Shown: positions 31,851 to 40,781 of the stretch, piece after piece
Numbering within the stretch: the stretch's first letter is position 1
Layout of the letters: every line of letters starts with the position of its first letter
Assembly (NCBI RefSeq): GCF_030848575.1
Contig: NZ_JAVDDX010000006.1
Span: forward strand, 62,001 to 126,000
DNA: 64,000 nucleotides
From: Haloarcula sp. H-GB4
Lineage (GTDB): Archaea; Halobacteriota; Halobacteria; Halobacteriales; Haloarculaceae
Direction: 5' to 3'
Notes under the pieces: generated by a model
The model's input: the letters and a program-made list of their open reading frames with translations, nothing else
Databases searched by the model: none
Told to the model about the DNA's origin: nothing
Program-made: the position numbers and the translations under genes

Positions 31851-33013
31851 TGCGTACCCTCCGCGTGGAAGACTGGGTCCCCGGCGACGAACGCACGGAC
31901 CACTGTCGGCGTCGGTTCTTCGTCGACTACCACGAGATCAGCCCGGGCATCCTCGATAATCCGCCCTCTATCTGTCAGTCCAACGGCTTCGGCCGGATTC
32001 TTTGTGACGCGGGCGACTCGGGTCGGAAGCGGTTCTCCTGTGTCGACGAACGGCGCCGCCAGAAGCGACATCGGATAGTAATCCGCGACCAATGCGTCGA
32101 CTGCGTCGGCGTCTATCGCATCTGCTGTTCGGAGGTTCCCCCACTGGCTCTCGCCACGGACGAGATTCGGTGCCCCCATTGTGACAGTCATCCCGAGGTC
32201 GTGGGCTCGCTGTGCTGTCTCGATCGTAATCGGGTACTCACTTATGTCGACACCGACATCGTCGAGGTGTTCGACCTCACCGGCATTTTCGTCGTCATGT
32301 GACGCTACGGGGATATTATGACGCGTGGCCGTCGAGACAATGTCGGTCACTCGGTCACGTATCGTCTCGACATTCGGCCGCTGACGCCGCTGAATTATGT
32401 TTTCTATCTCCTCAGCCGAGTGATCGCGTGAGCCCTGGTAGTACTGACGGAACGCCTCCTCGTCCTCGAACTGTCCTTTTCCTGGTACATGGCTCATCAC
32501 CGAGACGAGGCTCACCGTTTCGTCATTGATGACAGCATTCACCGCGTCGACTGACTCCTCCTGTGTTACTTCACACCGAGCGTGGATTCGGTGATCGGCT
32601 ATGAGGTCGTCGGAGTCTCGGACGGCAGCCGTAATTTCTGACGCTATTTCAGGTGACCGATCGGCCTCGTGATCGACCTCGAAGGAGATCGCGTGGAACT
32701 TCGTCGTGATTCCGGCTGCGACGTTCGCACGGTCACTTGCAGCCAAGGCGAGTCCCGTGTCCATACGTGCCCCTGACCGCGGATACAGTTCGGTTTCGAT
32801 GTCGTCGCCGTGGAGGTCGATCAGTCCGGGGAGTACCAAACACCCTTCGGCGTCGATACGCTGATCTGCCTGACGGTCGACATCGCCGATGCCGGCGAGG
32901 CGGTCACCCTCAATTCGGATTGCTCCTTCGATGATATCAGTGGGCGTAACGATGCGTGCGTTTTTAATGACCCTCGTCGCGGTCGACATCTGATCGTCGT
33001 ATTGGCTACTCAT
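31847..33013 (-). CDS. phnM: PhnM, ribose 1-methylphosphonate 5-triphosphate diphosphatase
   Basis: 388 residues of the amidohydrolase superfamily. It removes diphosphate from the ribosyl triphosphate intermediate to give the C-P lyase substrate. Visible: VLPGLIDLHGDDIE (metal site replacing the usual HxH), ITTKFHAISFE, SHVPGKGQF, VASHDDENAGEV and the late MGAPNLVRGES block typical of PhnM. ATG 32989 (MSTATRV) is a possible shorter start. It overlaps both neighbours by 4 bases. Confidence 0.93.
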   Translation of the reverse strand: MSSQYDDQMSTATRVIKNARIVTPTDIIEGAIRIEGDRLAGIGDVDRQADQRIDAEGCLVLPGLIDLHGDDIETELYPRSGARMDTGLALAASDRANVAAGITTKFHAISFEVDHEADRSPEIASEITAAVRDSDDLIADHRIHARCEVTQEESVDAVNAVINDETVSLVSVMSHVPGKGQFEDEEAFRQYYQGSRDHSAEEIENIIQRRQRPNVETIRDRVTDIVSTATRHNIPVASHDDENAGEVEHLDDVGVDISEYPITIETAQRAHDLGMTVTMGAPNLVRGESQWGNLRTADAIDADAVDALVADYYPMSLLAAPFVDTGEPLPTRVARVTKNPAEAVGLTDRGRIIEDARADLVVVDEEPTPTVVRAFVAGDPVFHAEGTQ

Positions 33014-33738
33014 ACTACCACCCCCTGATACTCGTCCACGTCTACGATGCGTTGTAGCTGTGCCTGGTCGACGACGACGACACGGTCTGCCACTGCCTCG
33101 ACGACGTCAGCGTTGTGGAAGACACCGATAACGGTGGTGCCGTCATCAAGTGCGTCACGAAGGAGCTCGATCGCGGCTTCCCGGGTATCCGGGTCGAGGG
33201 CACTGGTCGGTTCATCGAGTAACAGGAGGTCTGGATCTGTGGCCAGCGCCTGCGCGAGATTTACTCGTTGTCGTTCGCCACCACTGAAGGTCGCAGGATA
33301 CGCTTCCCACAGTTCCGACGGCAACTGTAACCGGGAGAGTAGCTCTTCTGCACGTTGACGGGCGGCGTCGGTGGCCATTCCCTGCTCACGGAGTGGACGA
33401 GCGACAACATCGACTGCCGGTACCCGAGGAATCTCTGTGAGGAACTGGGAAGTGTACCCGATGGCGTTCTCACGGAGTCGGAGAACCTCGCGCTCGTCAC
33501 AGGTCGCCAGATCGACCTCATCGCCGCCGTTCTGATAGAGGATCGATCCACTCGACGGTTCGTAGGTTCGATAAATGCATTTTAGCAGTGACGACTTTCC
33601 GCTGCCGGATTCACCGACGACGGCGACGAACTCTCCATCGTCGACTGTGAATGAGATGTCGTCTAGACCGACGACTTGCTTATGGTCCAGAATGTGCATC
33701 TCGAAAGTCTTGCTCAGGTTCTCGATTGATAGTACCAT
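33010..33738 (-). CDS. phnL: PhnL, ABC-type ATPase of the C-P lyase system
   Basis: 242 residues. Walker A GESGSGKSS (about residue 39), signature FSGGERQRVNLAQAL, Walker B LLLLDEPTSALD and a switch histidine in GVFHN. The N-terminal stretch FEMHILDHKQVVGLDDISF is typical of PhnL rather than a transporter ATPase. It is thought to work with PhnK on the PhnGHIJ core and not in import. It lies 3 bases after phnK and overlaps phnM by 4. Confidence 0.92.
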   Translation of the reverse strand: MVLSIENLSKTFEMHILDHKQVVGLDDISFTVDDGEFVAVVGESGSGKSSLLKCIYRTYEPSSGSILYQNGGDEVDLATCDEREVLRLRENAIGYTSQFLTEIPRVPAVDVVARPLREQGMATDAARQRAEELLSRLQLPSELWEAYPATFSGGERQRVNLAQALATDPDLLLLDEPTSALDPDTREAAIELLRDALDDGTTVIGVFHNADVVEAVADRVVVVDQAQLQRIVDVDEYQGVVV

Positions 33739-33741
33739 TCT

Positions 33742-34572
33742 TTATATCACCGAATTGATCAGCATCTGCGTGTATTCGTGGTGTGGGTCTTCCATAATGC
33801 GGTCAGTGAGACCGGACTCAATGACGCGTCCGTGACGCATCACGAGCGTCCGATCGGCCAGTAACCGAACCACTTCGAGGTCGTGTGAGACGACGATCGC
33901 AGCCACATCTTGCTCGCGTTGGATACGTCGGAACGTATCTAGGACCTGTGCTTGGACACTCACGTCCAGCCCTGTCGTCGGCTCGTCGAGGACGACGAGT
34001 TCGGGATTGGTAGCGAGTGCACGAGCAATCTGGACACGCCGTTTCATCCCACCAGAGTAGGTGTGTGTCGGGTCGTCCATTCGGTCGACCGGAACTTCCG
34101 TTTCCTCGAACAATTCTCGGACACGGGTTCGGACATCTTCGTAATTACGCCATCCGGCAGCGAGGAGCTTCTCTGCGACGTTCCCACCGCCGGAAAACTC
34201 CAGTTGGAGCCCGTCACGAATGTGCTGGTGGACGAGACTAATGTGGTCGTTACGCAAGCGCTGTCGCGTCTGGTAGTCGGCCTGTAGCAGGTTTCCGTCG
34301 TACTGTTCGTACCGAAGGTCACCGTCGACGGTACCGTCCTCAGCGGGTTCGATCGCGAGCATTTCCGCGAGACTCGACTTGCCCGACCCTGACTCGCCGA
34401 CGATACCGAGCACTTCGCCCATTTCGACGGTCAGATCGACATCGGCACAGGCGACGATGCTTCCGCATGTCGGACACTGGTTCGTCCCGGCTGCGTCACC
34501 GGTTCGACTGATACAGTCCGGACAACCGTCACCGTATCGTTTGGTCAAGCCGTCGGCTTCAAACAGATTCAT
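33742..34572 (-). CDS. phnK: PhnK, ABC-type ATPase of the C-P lyase system, with a cysteine insertion
   Basis: 276 residues. Walker A GESGSGKSS, signature YSGGMKRRVQIARAL, Walker B VVLDEPTTGLDVS, and the C-terminal HHEYTQMLINS tail of PhnK. PhnK docks on PhnJ and its ATPase helps open the core complex. Unlike Escherichia coli PhnK, the N-terminal region carries an extra segment of about 30 residues with two CPxC pairs (CPDC and CPTC), resembling a zinc ribbon, before the CADVDLTVEMGEVLGIVGES strand. Overlaps phnJ by 4 bases. Confidence 0.93.
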   Translation of the reverse strand: MNLFEADGLTKRYGDGCPDCISRTGDAAGTNQCPTCGSIVACADVDLTVEMGEVLGIVGESGSGKSSLAEMLAIEPAEDGTVDGDLRYEQYDGNLLQADYQTRQRLRNDHISLVHQHIRDGLQLEFSGGGNVAEKLLAAGWRNYEDVRTRVRELFEETEVPVDRMDDPTHTYSGGMKRRVQIARALATNPELVVLDEPTTGLDVSVQAQVLDTFRRIQREQDVAAIVVSHDLEVVRLLADRTLVMRHGRVIESGLTDRIMEDPHHEYTQMLINSVI

Positions 34573-35576
34573 GCGTCGTCACCTCCCGAATCGCCGGCCG
34601 CATCTGGTGTTCCAGGACCCCAGTCAACCCCGTCACTGTCGCACTGGTGGTCTTTGGTGAGATCGGGAGCATCCTGCCGTTTCAGGCAGAACGACGTATC
34701 GTTGCACGCATAGACGCGCTGGCCGTCGTCAGTCTCGACTTCGATCAAGAATGTGTCCGTCGATCCGCAGGCGTGACAGCGCGTTTCGGGGAACCGCTCA
34801 ACCTGAAACTCGCGGTCCTCGAAGGCCAGCGGCTTGATGTCCGTGTGTGGTGGCACGGCGTAGATGCGGGCCTCACGGCCAGCAGCGAACACGAACAGGT
34901 TGTCTGCATCGTCCAGTTTGGGAACGTCCCAGCGCGGGATCGGCGACGGATCCATCAGATAGCGCCCGGCGACCATCACCGGGTACCGGGCTGCGATGTT
35001 GATTTCGCCGTATTCGACGACGTTTTCATAAAGATGCACCCACATCTTCCCGTAGTTCTTGTGGGCATGTCGACGCCGGTTGGCCGCGTCCGAGCCATCG
35101 ACCTTTCTGAGAGCGTCCGTGATAGGCACCTGTAATACGAGAATCTGCTCGTCAGTCAGTACTTCCTCGGGGATGCGGTGGCGGGTCTGAATAACGTCTG
35201 CGTCTGTGGTATCGGTTGTTGTTTCTACATCTGCGGTGTTAGCGGCTAATCGGCGAATATTTGCCGCGTTGACCGACTCGTCGGAGCCCTGATCGATAAC
35301 TTTGAACGTATCCTTGGGACCCAGAAGCGACAGTGATGCCTGAATACCCCCGGTACCCCAGCCGCGAGCTAGCGGCATCGGTCGCGATGCGTACGGTACT
35401 TGATGGCCCGGGAGTGCAATAGCTTTGAGAAGGGCACGCCGGACCTCGCGTTTCGTGTGTTCGTCCAGGTAGGCGTAGTTGTAGCCCTCCAGTCCGTCAC
35501 CGTTAAGCGCTTCTAAAGCCGCATCAACCGAATTAACAGAAACTGTCCCGTCGGAAACAGCGTTGTTGTCAGTCAT
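34569..35576 (-). CDS. phnJ: PhnJ, carbon-phosphorus lyase catalytic subunit
   Basis: 335 residues. PhnJ is the radical-SAM enzyme that breaks the C-P bond of ribose 1-alkylphosphonate 5-phosphate, giving alkane and ribose cyclic phosphate. Conserved YNYAYLDEHTKREVRR and HQVPYASRPMPLARGWGTGG at the N-terminus; HKNYGKMWVHLYENV in the middle; and the iron-sulphur and thiyl cysteines CHACG...CNDTSFC near residues 270-300, with the last cysteine matching the catalytic Cys272 of E. coli. All key residues are present. Overlaps phnI by 8 bases and phnK by 4. Confidence 0.96.
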   Translation of the reverse strand: MTDNNAVSDGTVSVNSVDAALEALNGDGLEGYNYAYLDEHTKREVRRALLKAIALPGHQVPYASRPMPLARGWGTGGIQASLSLLGPKDTFKVIDQGSDESVNAANIRRLAANTADVETTTDTTDADVIQTRHRIPEEVLTDEQILVLQVPITDALRKVDGSDAANRRRHAHKNYGKMWVHLYENVVEYGEINIAARYPVMVAGRYLMDPSPIPRWDVPKLDDADNLFVFAAGREARIYAVPPHTDIKPLAFEDREFQVERFPETRCHACGSTDTFLIEVETDDGQRVYACNDTSFCLKRQDAPDLTKDHQCDSDGVDWGPGTPDAAGDSGGDDA

Positions 35577-36699
35577 CGGCGTTCACCTCTGAGCTATCCG
35601 CGTCGGGTCTGCCTGATTCGGACCCGTTCTTGAGCCCCTTCCGGTCACGAATACCACGAATCCGATCGAGGATCGACTGGAACGTGACGTAGTGGGGGAG
35701 TTTGAGGTGTTCGATAAACCCGAAGGAATCCATTCCATCAATCGTGTCGAGGACGAACTCGGGGTCTTCAGCCGGCTCGTCCTCACCATCAAGTTGTATC
35801 GACGCGTCCAGAATAGTCATCGAGATTGCTTTGCGCTCGTTACGTCCAAACGTTAACCCGTAACCGAACGCGAACTGCGGATCGTCACGCTTTGCATACA
35901 CCGGGACAACAGCCTCGCTTTCGCTCACCTCGACTTCGGTAACGGTCACTGAATCTCCAGTGTACGGATGGTCGATTGTCACCGGCAATCGGCCGACCTT
36001 GACTTCGGCGAGTGTCGGGTGAACCTGACCGTATCCTCGGAGCGCCGAATAGCCAAGTGCGGTAACGGCGCCGGTTTCACCGCGAGCAAGTTCTTGCAAG
36101 ATGGTATCACGACTGGCCGGATGTGTCACGGACTCTCGTGTCGTGTCCGTTGGTGAAGATTCGTAGTCGCTATCCGGTTCGTGTACAAGCCCCTCATCAC
36201 GGAGGAGGTCCATTACGTTCGTCAGCGTCTCGGGAGACTCCTCATCGATATCCCACTCATCCGTCGGATTCACGGATTTGTTGGTTTCAGATTCATCCGC
36301 AAGATCAAAATCGAGTAAGCGCTGTGTGTAGTCCTTTGTAGGACCGAGAATCTGTCCGCCCGGGACGTCTTTGTATGCAGGAGAGACCCGCCTGATCGCA
36401 AACATTTCGTCTGGATCCACCGGATCTGTTTCCCCCCAACGTTCCAAGGTTGAGCGGTACGCGCGCAACAAGAACGAAGCCTCGACAGTGTCACCCTGAG
36501 CCTGTTTCACCGCAAGGGCAGCGAGTCGCGGGGCGTAGAGACCGCTATCGCTCATGACCTGTGCGCTCAGACGCCCAAGCTGTCCCTCAATTTCATCCAA
36601 AGAGAGGACTTCACCAGTGGTGTTTAAACGCTGTTTTTCGAACAACTGCTCCGCACGATCGATGAGTTCTTCGCCGGCCTTGACGGCGACGTACCCCAT
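35569..36699 (-). CDS. phnI: PhnI, C-P lyase core subunit
   Basis: 376 residues. PhnI joins the purine base exchange in which phosphonate replaces adenine on ATP (with PhnG, H and L). Family features: the start YVAVKAGEELIDRAEQLFE, the RLSAQVMSDSGLYAPRLAALA block, and the late GYGLTFGRNERKAISM and SFGFIEHLKLPHYVTFQSIL blocks. Starts 1 base after phnH ends. The middle (about residues 150-210) is longer and more acidic than in bacteria, as expected for a halophile. Confidence 0.94.
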   Translation of the reverse strand: MGYVAVKAGEELIDRAEQLFEKQRLNTTGEVLSLDEIEGQLGRLSAQVMSDSGLYAPRLAALAVKQAQGDTVEASFLLRAYRSTLERWGETDPVDPDEMFAIRRVSPAYKDVPGGQILGPTKDYTQRLLDFDLADESETNKSVNPTDEWDIDEESPETLTNVMDLLRDEGLVHEPDSDYESSPTDTTRESVTHPASRDTILQELARGETGAVTALGYSALRGYGQVHPTLAEVKVGRLPVTIDHPYTGDSVTVTEVEVSESEAVVPVYAKRDDPQFAFGYGLTFGRNERKAISMTILDASIQLDGEDEPAEDPEFVLDTIDGMDSFGFIEHLKLPHYVTFQSILDRIRGIRDRKGLKNGSESGRPDADSSEVNADD

Positions 36700-36700
36700 C

Positions 36701-37252
36701 TCAAACCACCTCCATAGAGACAGACCGTGGTACTGCGACGATCTGGTCTCCGACGGTGAACACTACGTCGATACCGCGTGGATACGTCGACTGAGCTTGG
36801 TGAATCGAATCGAGTTCGGCGGCTGGTAGCCCAATGTGCACCGTCGTCGCATCTGAGACTCCCGGCCCTGACAGCGTAACGCTCGTCGAGCCGTTGGTAT
36901 TACTGTTCGAAACCGACTCGACACGATATATTACTGTCGCCCCGTCACTGGGTTCAACGAGTGATCCACGGTCCAGCTCACCGACATCCCACGATGGCGC
37001 GCCGTGGGTGTGAACGATATCAGCATCTTCCGGTTGTGCGTCCTGCAGGCGGCCCTGCTCTGAAAGAGCCTTTTTTAGCGTACTATCTGGCGTGTAGGTT
37101 TTGACCTCGTGGTCAACGAGAGTCGCTACAACGGCATAGTCGGCCGGTTCATTCGGCGTCTGCTGGATCGTTCCAGGCCGACTCATCGCGTCACAAAGTG
37201 TTCGGAAGGTCTCACGTGTCCCGTGGACAGGATCGAGACCGAGTGATCTCAT
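36701..37252 (-). CDS. phnH: PhnH, C-P lyase core subunit
   Basis: 183 residues, PLP-transferase-like fold without the cofactor site. Recognised by HGTRETFRTLCDAMSRPGTI at the N-terminus and the YPRGIDVVFTVGDQIVAVPRS end. Structural subunit of the PhnGHIJ core. Its ATG overlaps the phnG stop (37249-37252), so the two are translationally coupled. Confidence 0.92.
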   Translation of the reverse strand: MRSLGLDPVHGTRETFRTLCDAMSRPGTIQQTPNEPADYAVVATLVDHEVKTYTPDSTLKKALSEQGRLQDAQPEDADIVHTHGAPSWDVGELDRGSLVEPSDGATVIYRVESVSNSNTNGSTSVTLSGPGVSDATTVHIGLPAAELDSIHQAQSTYPRGIDVVFTVGDQIVAVPRSVSMEVV

Positions 37253-37692
37253 AATTCGTCCTCCATCGTCTCGAATTCGACCGCAGTATGACGGCTCTCA
37301 TTCCACTCGTGTGTCTGTTCGGCTCGGCGGCTCTTGCCGACCGCTTCGAGCTTTTCCACTATTTTATCGCTCAACTCGTGGCGGGCCGCGACAGCAGCAT
37401 CAACGATAGCCCCAGAAAGTGCGGCTCGTTCGGATTTCCCAGGCTGCATCGCAAAGCCGCGGTTCTGACTGAGCTTTACCTCCGCAGGAGTGACCACGAC
37501 TTCGCCTAGGTTGAACGGGCGATGCTCAACAGGCTCACGTACCTGCTGCATAAGCAACTGTGGCTTCGGTTCCTGAAGGACCGTCATATTCGGATTCGGC
37601 TCGAGAATTTCATTCGCGAATCGAGCGAGTACGTCCTCATCACATGCAGCGATGAGCTCGAACCGATCCGAGCGGTCGTAGGCATCGTTCAT
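37249..37692 (-). CDS. phnG: PhnG, C-P lyase core subunit, first gene of the operon
   Basis: 147 residues. Typical PhnG blocks: LLMQQVREPVEHRPFNLGEV, VTPAEVKLSQNRGFAMQPG and AALSGAIVDAAVAARHEL. First gene of an eight-gene operon phnG-H-I-J-K-L-M plus TIM-barrel gene with overlaps or gaps of a few bases throughout. Transcribed divergently from phnD; the 270-bp space between them should hold both promoters. Confidence 0.9.
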   Translation of the reverse strand: MNDAYDRSDRFELIAACDEDVLARFANEILEPNPNMTVLQEPKPQLLMQQVREPVEHRPFNLGEVVVTPAEVKLSQNRGFAMQPGKSERAALSGAIVDAAVAARHELSDKIVEKLEAVGKSRRAEQTHEWNESRHTAVEFETMEDEL

Positions 37693-37968
37693 ACAAGCAA
37701 CTTACAAAAGCCCCAACAATCCATTAAGCATTCTCTGAGTACTCTCTATTGGAATTTTCGAATGGAGGAAAAATGACCACCCCATGAAACAGAGTTTATA
37801 GAGCTATGTACGAAGGTTCAGGATACACATTCAAACCCAGATCAAAACGGATCGGTATCGAAAACAAGTCCTTCAGACGGTGATGGTAGCATAATTCGCT
37901 AACGGGGAAGGTCGCCTATACTCTACTCAGACAACGGTTATTGGGGAATCACCTAATCTTCAGTGTGT
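37693..37968. promoter_or_regulatory. Divergent promoter region of the phnG and phnD operons
   Basis: 276 bp, AT-rich. It contains TATAGAGCTATGTACGAAG (37797-37815), which resembles the two TAGAGA...TATGTAC boxes between the PhoU-like genes at 41.7 kb, and CTCTCTATTGG (37743-37753), part of the same motif in reverse. These may be phosphate- or phosphonate-responsive sites. No known archaeal Pho box was confirmed. Confidence 0.5.
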
Positions 37969-39030
37969 ATGACCGCTAACCCAGAGGGATTCGATACCGA
38001 GCCAACATTCGATGTCAGCACTGAATCGACTGACCGTGCAGGATCGACAACTCGGCGAGGATTCATTGCTGGAGGTGTTGTAGCAATGGCCGGTGCTGCA
38101 GGGTGTCTTGGAAGCAGCCAAGGATCCGAAACAGACGGGGAAACTGTAACGTTTCTCCTCAAGCCCGTCGAGAACCCGCAGGACATGAAAGCCCAGTACG
38201 AGCCAGTAAAAAAACATCTCGAAGCGGAGATCGACGGTATTACAGTCGAAACGCCGGTATCTAATGGGTACTCCGGTGTCGAGCGGTCTCTAAAAAGTGG
38301 ACGGGCTGAGTTATCGATTGGAGATATTGTTGCCTTTTCTTTCCCCGACCTCGTCGATGTTCTCGGAACGCAGTATCTCGCCGGAACATCATCGTTCTAC
38401 TTCTCTATGCTCGTCACTAAACCAGAATACAATATTGAGAGCCTTACCGATCTCAGAGGAGCAGAAATTTCGTTCTGTGACGTCTTGTCAACGAGTGGAT
38501 CTGTGTATCCGCTCTATGCACTCAAGGAAGCTGGACTTGATATCGGTGATGCGCCGACCGGAGATCCTGTCGATTTCAGTGGTACGTGGTCGAATCACGA
38601 CCAATCGTTCAAGACCTTCATCGACAGAGAAAATATCAAAGCGAACGCCAACTACGGGAAACCCGCTTATCCTTACCTGACAGAAAGCCATCTCCAGGAG
38701 ATCGGCGTGTTAGATCAAATTACTGAATACTCACCGTGGGCGGACAAGATCGGAACAAAAACTGATGAGCAGGAACTCGAAATCGCCTGGATCTCCGAGC
38801 GCGTTCCCTACGAGCCGGTAATCACGCGCGCTGATTGGGACTCTCCGAAACGTGAGGCAGTCGAACAGGCACTCATAGATATGACAGCCAGTGATCTTGA
38901 AGAATACCGATCGGGTGAAGACGTGTCACTGCCCATGACGGGGATCACCGACACGAGTATGGAAGACTACGAGGAAGTTCGAAAGCGAGTCACAGATCTT
39001 GGCGTTCTGGAAGCGAAAAAGGAAGAATAA
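37969..39030 (+). CDS. phnD: PhnD, phosphonate-binding lipoprotein
   Basis: About 353 residues from ATG 37969. A Tat signal (STTRRGFIAGGVVAMAG) ends in the lipobox GCLG, so the mature protein is exported folded and lipid-anchored, as usual in haloarchaea. The mature part is a periplasmic-binding-protein-type fold with FLLKPVENPQDMKAQYEPV, NGYSGVERSLKSGRAELSIGD and the GKPAYPYLTESH region. It captures phosphonates for PhnE/PhnC. 9 bases before phnC. Confidence 0.93.
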   Translation: MTANPEGFDTEPTFDVSTESTDRAGSTTRRGFIAGGVVAMAGAAGCLGSSQGSETDGETVTFLLKPVENPQDMKAQYEPVKKHLEAEIDGITVETPVSNGYSGVERSLKSGRAELSIGDIVAFSFPDLVDVLGTQYLAGTSSFYFSMLVTKPEYNIESLTDLRGAEISFCDVLSTSGSVYPLYALKEAGLDIGDAPTGDPVDFSGTWSNHDQSFKTFIDRENIKANANYGKPAYPYLTESHLQEIGVLDQITEYSPWADKIGTKTDEQELEIAWISERVPYEPVITRADWDSPKREAVEQALIDMTASDLEEYRSGEDVSLPMTGITDTSMEDYEEVRKRVTDLGVLEAKKEE

Positions 39031-39039
39031 GACTCAATT

Positions 39040-39819
39040 ATGTTGAAGATATCAAATTTATCAAAGCGGTACGACGATACGACCGCATTAGAGGATGTTT
39101 CATTCGAAATAAACAACGATGAGTTCGTAGTTCTCCTCGGACCATCCGGCGCAGGAAAATCTACGCTTCTTCGTTGCTTGAATAACCTCACTACCCCTTC
39201 ATCAGGCGAAATAACGATTGACGGGAAGACGCTAAACGACTCTCGGGCGGACGTCGGGATGGTATTTCAACAGCACAACCTCGTCGAGGATATGAGTGCT
39301 TTCAAAAACGCGCTAACGGGCGCGTTGCATGACACGCGGTTCGTCCGAAGTCTACTGGGGTGGTACGGAGAAGAGTCGAAGGCTGCCGCGCTAGAAGCCC
39401 TCCAAACAGTCGGACTTTTGGAAGAATCCCATCAGTCTGTTCAGAGCATGAGCGGTGGTCAACAGCAGCGAGTCGGGATCGCCCGCGCCCTCGTTCAGGA
39501 GCCCAGCCTCATGTTGGCCGACGAGCCAGTTGCGAGCCTTGATCCAGGAAGTGCAGAGGAGGTGATGGACTGTCTCCGCAGAGCTTCCCGGGAATGGAAC
39601 ACGCCGGTGATCGCAAGCCTGCATCAAATCAATATCGCCCAGGCGTTCGGAGACAGATTCATCGGCCTCCGCGAAGGTCAAGTAGTGTTCGATGGTGGTC
39701 CAAGTGAATTGACCACAGCGGTTCTTGATGATCTCTATCAAGGCGTTACAACAGTAACTGGCTCGCCGTCGACAACTCCGAACGACAGTGAGCAGCCCGT
39801 TACGGAGCTCAGAACATGA
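39040..39819 (+). CDS. phnC: PhnC, phosphonate transporter ATPase
   Basis: 259 residues. Walker A GPSGAGKST, Q loop GMVFQQHNLVED, signature MSGGQQQRVGIARAL, Walker B LMLADEPVASLD, switch SLHQ. The GALHDTRFVRSLLGWYG insert after the Q loop is characteristic of PhnC. It energises import through PhnE. Overlaps phnE by 4 bases. Confidence 0.94.
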   Translation: MLKISNLSKRYDDTTALEDVSFEINNDEFVVLLGPSGAGKSTLLRCLNNLTTPSSGEITIDGKTLNDSRADVGMVFQQHNLVEDMSAFKNALTGALHDTRFVRSLLGWYGEESKAAALEALQTVGLLEESHQSVQSMSGGQQQRVGIARALVQEPSLMLADEPVASLDPGSAEEVMDCLRRASREWNTPVIASLHQINIAQAFGDRFIGLREGQVVFDGGPSELTTAVLDDLYQGVTTVTGSPSTTPNDSEQPVTELRT

Positions 39820-40781
39820 AAAAAGGGGTGTTCAAGCGGATTGGTCTCAATTCAGATGACTCCGCGAGGGGACGTAAACTGGCAGAACTCAAACGACGAA
39901 CGTTTGTGAGTCGGATTAAAACAGTAACTATTCTTATATTCTTGGGATTCGGGCTGATGTTCGCGTACGATCAAGTCGGCTTCTCACTCCATGAGCTGGC
40001 AAAGTTTCTCCCCGACTTTCTGATTGCGATGGGAGACTATTTCCCAACCACAGCAGTATTCGGACTTCCAATCCTTGATTTCGGGCGGTACTGGTCATTC
40101 ATCCAAGAGGAACAACTGTTCCGGGCAGCCATTGTTACGGTTTCCATCGCGTTTGCGGGTACGCTAATGGGAACGCCCGGCGCATTCCTACTGGGGGTGC
40201 TCGGAAGTGAGCGAGTAACACCGTTCCCGTTCAATTTCATCTTTCGGTCGGTTATGAGCATTATCCGATCTATCCCTGCATTGGTGTGGGCACTCATTTT
40301 CATCCCGCTTGGCGGGGTCTCACCGCTGACCGGGACGCTCGCGATCACCGTCGACACGATGGGATATCTCGGACGGTTGTTCACTGACGAACTCGAAGAA
40401 ATCGATACAGGGGTAATAGAGGGAGTTGCAAGTACTGGAGCGAGTAAACCCCAAACTGTGATTTTCGGGATGATTAGCCAGGTCGCACGTCAGTATCTCG
40501 CTTGGTTTCTATTTATCCTCGAATTCAACGTGCGGGTGGCTGTCCAACTCGGCCTGATCGGGGCTGGTGGACTCGGGTACACCTTGCTCGTGCAGCGCCA
40601 GACGTTCAACTACACCAATATGATGGCGACTATCCTTGTTGTCATCGTCGTCGTTCTGAGCGTTGAAATAACGAGCACACGAATTAGGGCCCGCCTCCGG
40701 AAAGAAGAAGCCCCCGGCATAATTGAACTCATACTCGGGTTACCGGAGCGGTTAGCGAGAATGTCTCCCTCAAAAGATTAG
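39816..40781 (+). CDS. phnE: PhnE, phosphonate transporter permease
   Basis: 321 residues with a basic N-terminus and six predicted membrane helices. The ABC permease coupling motif region is LEEIDTGVIEGVASTGASKP, after AITVDTMGYLGRLFTDEL. One permease gene only, so a homodimer is expected. It completes the phnDCE operon and converges on the regulator gene with a 4-base overlap. Confidence 0.93.
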   Translation: MKKGVFKRIGLNSDDSARGRKLAELKRRTFVSRIKTVTILIFLGFGLMFAYDQVGFSLHELAKFLPDFLIAMGDYFPTTAVFGLPILDFGRYWSFIQEEQLFRAAIVTVSIAFAGTLMGTPGAFLLGVLGSERVTPFPFNFIFRSVMSIIRSIPALVWALIFIPLGGVSPLTGTLAITVDTMGYLGRLFTDELEEIDTGVIEGVASTGASKPQTVIFGMISQVARQYLAWFLFILEFNVRVAVQLGLIGAGGLGYTLLVQRQTFNYTNMMATILVVIVVVLSVEITSTRIRARLRKEEAPGIIELILGLPERLARMSPSKD

